A stretch of 64,000 nucleotides of DNA from Acanthopleura granulata (Eukaryota; Mollusca; Polyplacophora; Chitonida; Chitonidae). The notes below the pieces were generated by a model. That model was not told where the DNA came from and did no database searches. It saw only the letters and a list, made by a program, of their open reading frames with translations. Position 1 is the first letter of the stretch. Each line of letters opens with the position of its first letter. Below are positions 62,378 through 64,000 of the stretch, in pieces. A program made the position numbers and the translations under genes. Where the stretch lies: positions 8,711,875 to 8,775,874 of the forward strand of contig JABBOT010000010.1 of NCBI GenBank assembly GCA_016165875.1, given 5' to 3'.

Positions 62378-63406
62378 TCAAGGGCACAATGCCTTTTTAC
62401 TGCACTCAGCACAAAATTCAAATGACACTGAGCCATTTGAAACATGTAGACATACTCCTGCATTTATGCGATTTTCTGACAAACACCCATCATCTGGACC
62501 TGCATTTTCCACACAGTCTGCTTCACTTCTTCCCAAATCGCTGTTGTCAAGAACTCCTCTTGGTTCTGCAGCATACCCATGGTCCAGATTTGCCTTCTTC
62601 ACCTTGTCAAACCCATCTGTAGCCTTTTCGCAGGATTGATTGCATTTTCTTTTACACGGCTCTTGTTTCACCATTCCTGTCACAGTTGCTGTAGGCTTCT
62701 TTGGTGGTATTTCTTGCACACCCTGATTCTGAATTAGAGAGCTCTGAAATCTCACACCAGGTGTATTTTGAATATTTTGAAGAAGTCTGGCTAACACGCT
62801 CTGATTTGCCAACACACTTTTCAAATATAATACTTCTTGATTTAATTCAGAAATCTGAGATTTCATGCATTTTGTTTCATTTTTCAAATCTACATTTTCT
62901 GCTCGCAATTTTCTCACAGTATTTTCTAGTGTTCCTACATACTGTTTTTTACGCTGGCGTGTTTCCCGAGCTGCTACAGCATTTTTGGACATACACAGGC
63001 CTTGTCCGTAACTCTCAGTTTCTACAGAGCTGAAGTTCTTGGAATTCTCCAATTTCGGCTTAGGAATGAGCTTTAAACATGGCGGCACAAATTCCGTCTT
63101 CTGACCTGTAAGATACTGAATCAGTTCATCTTCTTCGTCAGACGCCTCGTTCAGCAGTATACCTTTTGGATCGGTCTCTGTTCCGCGATTTTCACCAAAA
63201 CTTGGTGTTTTTTGTTTTAGATCTGCTAACACCAACCTTGGTTTCAACATATCTTCTTGCTTGAATGTAAAGCTCTCTTCTTTGTCGGCCTTAAAAAGTT
63301 CCAAATGTTGTTGTTGCAGCAGATCACACTCGTCAAAGAGCGAAATTCCAACTGGTGATGAAGATTCCGCGCTGTCCAAATAAGAGAATAAATCGTTTGA
63401 CAACAT
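62378..63406 (-). CDS. CREBZF: CREBZF (Zhangfei)-type bZIP transcription regulator
   Basis: A single uninterrupted ORF of 342 aa from the ATG at 63404-63406; upstream in-frame codons (TTG-GAT-TGT...) lack an ATG. The basic region SKNAVAARETRQRKKQYV (about 140-157) is followed by a leucine zipper with L160, L167, L174, M181, L188 and L195 exactly seven apart. The C-terminal GVCLHVSNGSVSFEFCAEC matches the conserved tail of vertebrate CREBZF. A DHGY motif (275-278) fits the HCF-1 binding consensus D/E-H-x-Y known from Zhangfei and ATF4-class partners. An acidic patch (SDEEDE) and a KQEP motif are also present. Vertebrate CREBZF is likewise intronless in its coding part. It is expected to be nuclear and to act as a transcriptional co-regulator. 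Confidence 0.9.
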   Translation of the reverse strand: MLSNDLFSYLDSAESSSPVGISLFDECDLLQQQHLELFKADKEESFTFKQEDMLKPRLVLADLKQKTPSFGENRGTETDPKGILLNEASDEEDELIQYLTGQKTEFVPPCLKLIPKPKLENSKNFSSVETESYGQGLCMSKNAVAARETRQRKKQYVGTLENTVRKLRAENVDLKNETKCMKSQISELNQEVLYLKSVLANQSVLARLLQNIQNTPGVRFQSSLIQNQGVQEIPPKKPTATVTGMVKQEPCKRKCNQSCEKATDGFDKVKKANLDHGYAAEPRGVLDNSDLGRSEADCVENAGPDDGCLSENRINAGVCLHVSNGSVSFEFCAECSKKALCP

Positions 63407-63600
63407 TTCTAAACAATCCAACAGAATAATTCAGAGGAAAAAGTCAACAGATCGTGCACACGTTACCTAAATCACTAGTCTTTATCCTTGCGAAATCTTC
63501 GCAACTTGTGGAGAAACGTACTGGAAACGTTAACGGAAATGATAGGCGGCGCCTTTGCTGGTCATGTGACTTTTAACAAATGGCAAACGTAATTCACAGT
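63407..63600 (-). promoter_or_regulatory. CREBZF-like 5' flank with an M-box/E-box
   Basis: The palindrome-like 'gtcatgtgac' at 63561-63570 (GTCACATGAC on the gene strand) is a CLEAR/M-box-type E-box about 155 bases upstream of the ATG, next to a CpG-containing 'ggcggcgcc'. Its use as a regulatory site is inferred. The last 400 bases of the window beyond it show no gene. Confidence 0.4.
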
Positions 63601-64000
63601 CGGAAATGTAATATGTAGTAATTATACGAGCTGTAAAAATGACATGGTAAAAAAAGAAGAAAAAAAAAATGGGAAGAGAGAAAAGAATTTTTTTTTTCGA
63701 AGTCGAGGCCCCGAATTGGAAGTCTAGCCTTCATTCTTTATCTTAATCTTCTCTGAAGATTTTTATAGCAGGCCCTACATTATTCGGAAGCCGTTTAGGT
63801 ACTTTAGCCGTTGCAGAGTTTAAAAGAAGCCAGCTACAGTTTTTGACAGTCAATGTCTCTTGAAATTAAACTTACTTATTGCTGTCTCGTTGATAATGAG
63901 AAATATATGCATTGCCCGGCAAAAACGAGTTGCTCTAAACCGTGTACTGGTTCGTTCCTTTAGTACGTTGCTCGTAACGCAATGGGAGAGTTGAGAACAG

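Noticed and set aside
63407..63421. CREBZF start further upstream (MDCLE...)
   Set aside because: The codon at 63419-63421 is TTG, not ATG. The first ATG in the frame is 63404-63406.

Overview
This window is nuclear DNA from an intron-rich animal, most likely a lophotrochozoan (mollusc or brachiopod). The reasons are animal genes broken by GT-AG introns, a selenocysteine TGA in a glutathione peroxidase, long minisatellites, and several tRNA-headed SINE families whose tails resemble SINEs common in molluscs and brachiopods. The exact species cannot be told from the sequence. There are no bacterial, viral or CRISPR features.

Five protein genes are well supported. (1) 149-5056, + strand: the last seven exons of PPP2R3C (PP2A regulatory subunit B'' gamma); its 5' part lies left of the window. 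(2) 7.9-16.0 kb, - strand: a two-coding-exon selenoprotein glutathione peroxidase (GPX1/2-like) with a 5' untranslated exon and a 6.5 kb intron that holds a large 62-bp minisatellite. (3) 25.9-37.3 kb, - strand: a complete 13-exon phospholipase B1-like gene encoding a single-domain, signal-peptide-bearing, C-terminally membrane-anchored SGNH hydrolase. (4) 53.3-57.4 kb, + strand: a five-coding-exon sulfatase of the steryl-sulfatase/ARSL group with its luminal membrane hairpin. (5) 62.4-63.4 kb, - strand: an intronless CREBZF (Zhangfei)-type bZIP factor. The genes are unrelated neighbours, not an operon. PPP2R3C and GPX converge, and so do the sulfatase and CREBZF. One further 340-bp exon-like ORF (44.9-45.2 kb, - strand) is unassigned.

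The rest is repeat-rich. The 15.9-25.7 kb interval has a 43-bp array, a foldback element and a 23-bp array. The 37.3-53.3 kb interval is gene-poor and holds A-rich tracts, a decayed 'cttccgg...ctggaccctc' repeat family, a pair of 260-bp direct repeats, two hairpins, a dead LINE reverse transcriptase fragment interrupted by a full-length SINE, and other SINEs.

The most unusual signal is that several intronic minisatellites appear to be copied from exon edges. In PPP2R3C, the acceptor plus first bases of exon 5 is repeated about 12 times upstream, and the exon 3 donor is tandemly duplicated. In the PLB1-like gene, the donor end of exon 6 is repeated in degenerate form in the following intron. 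These arrays therefore carry many decoy splice sites. All calls were made by eye; no database search was run.
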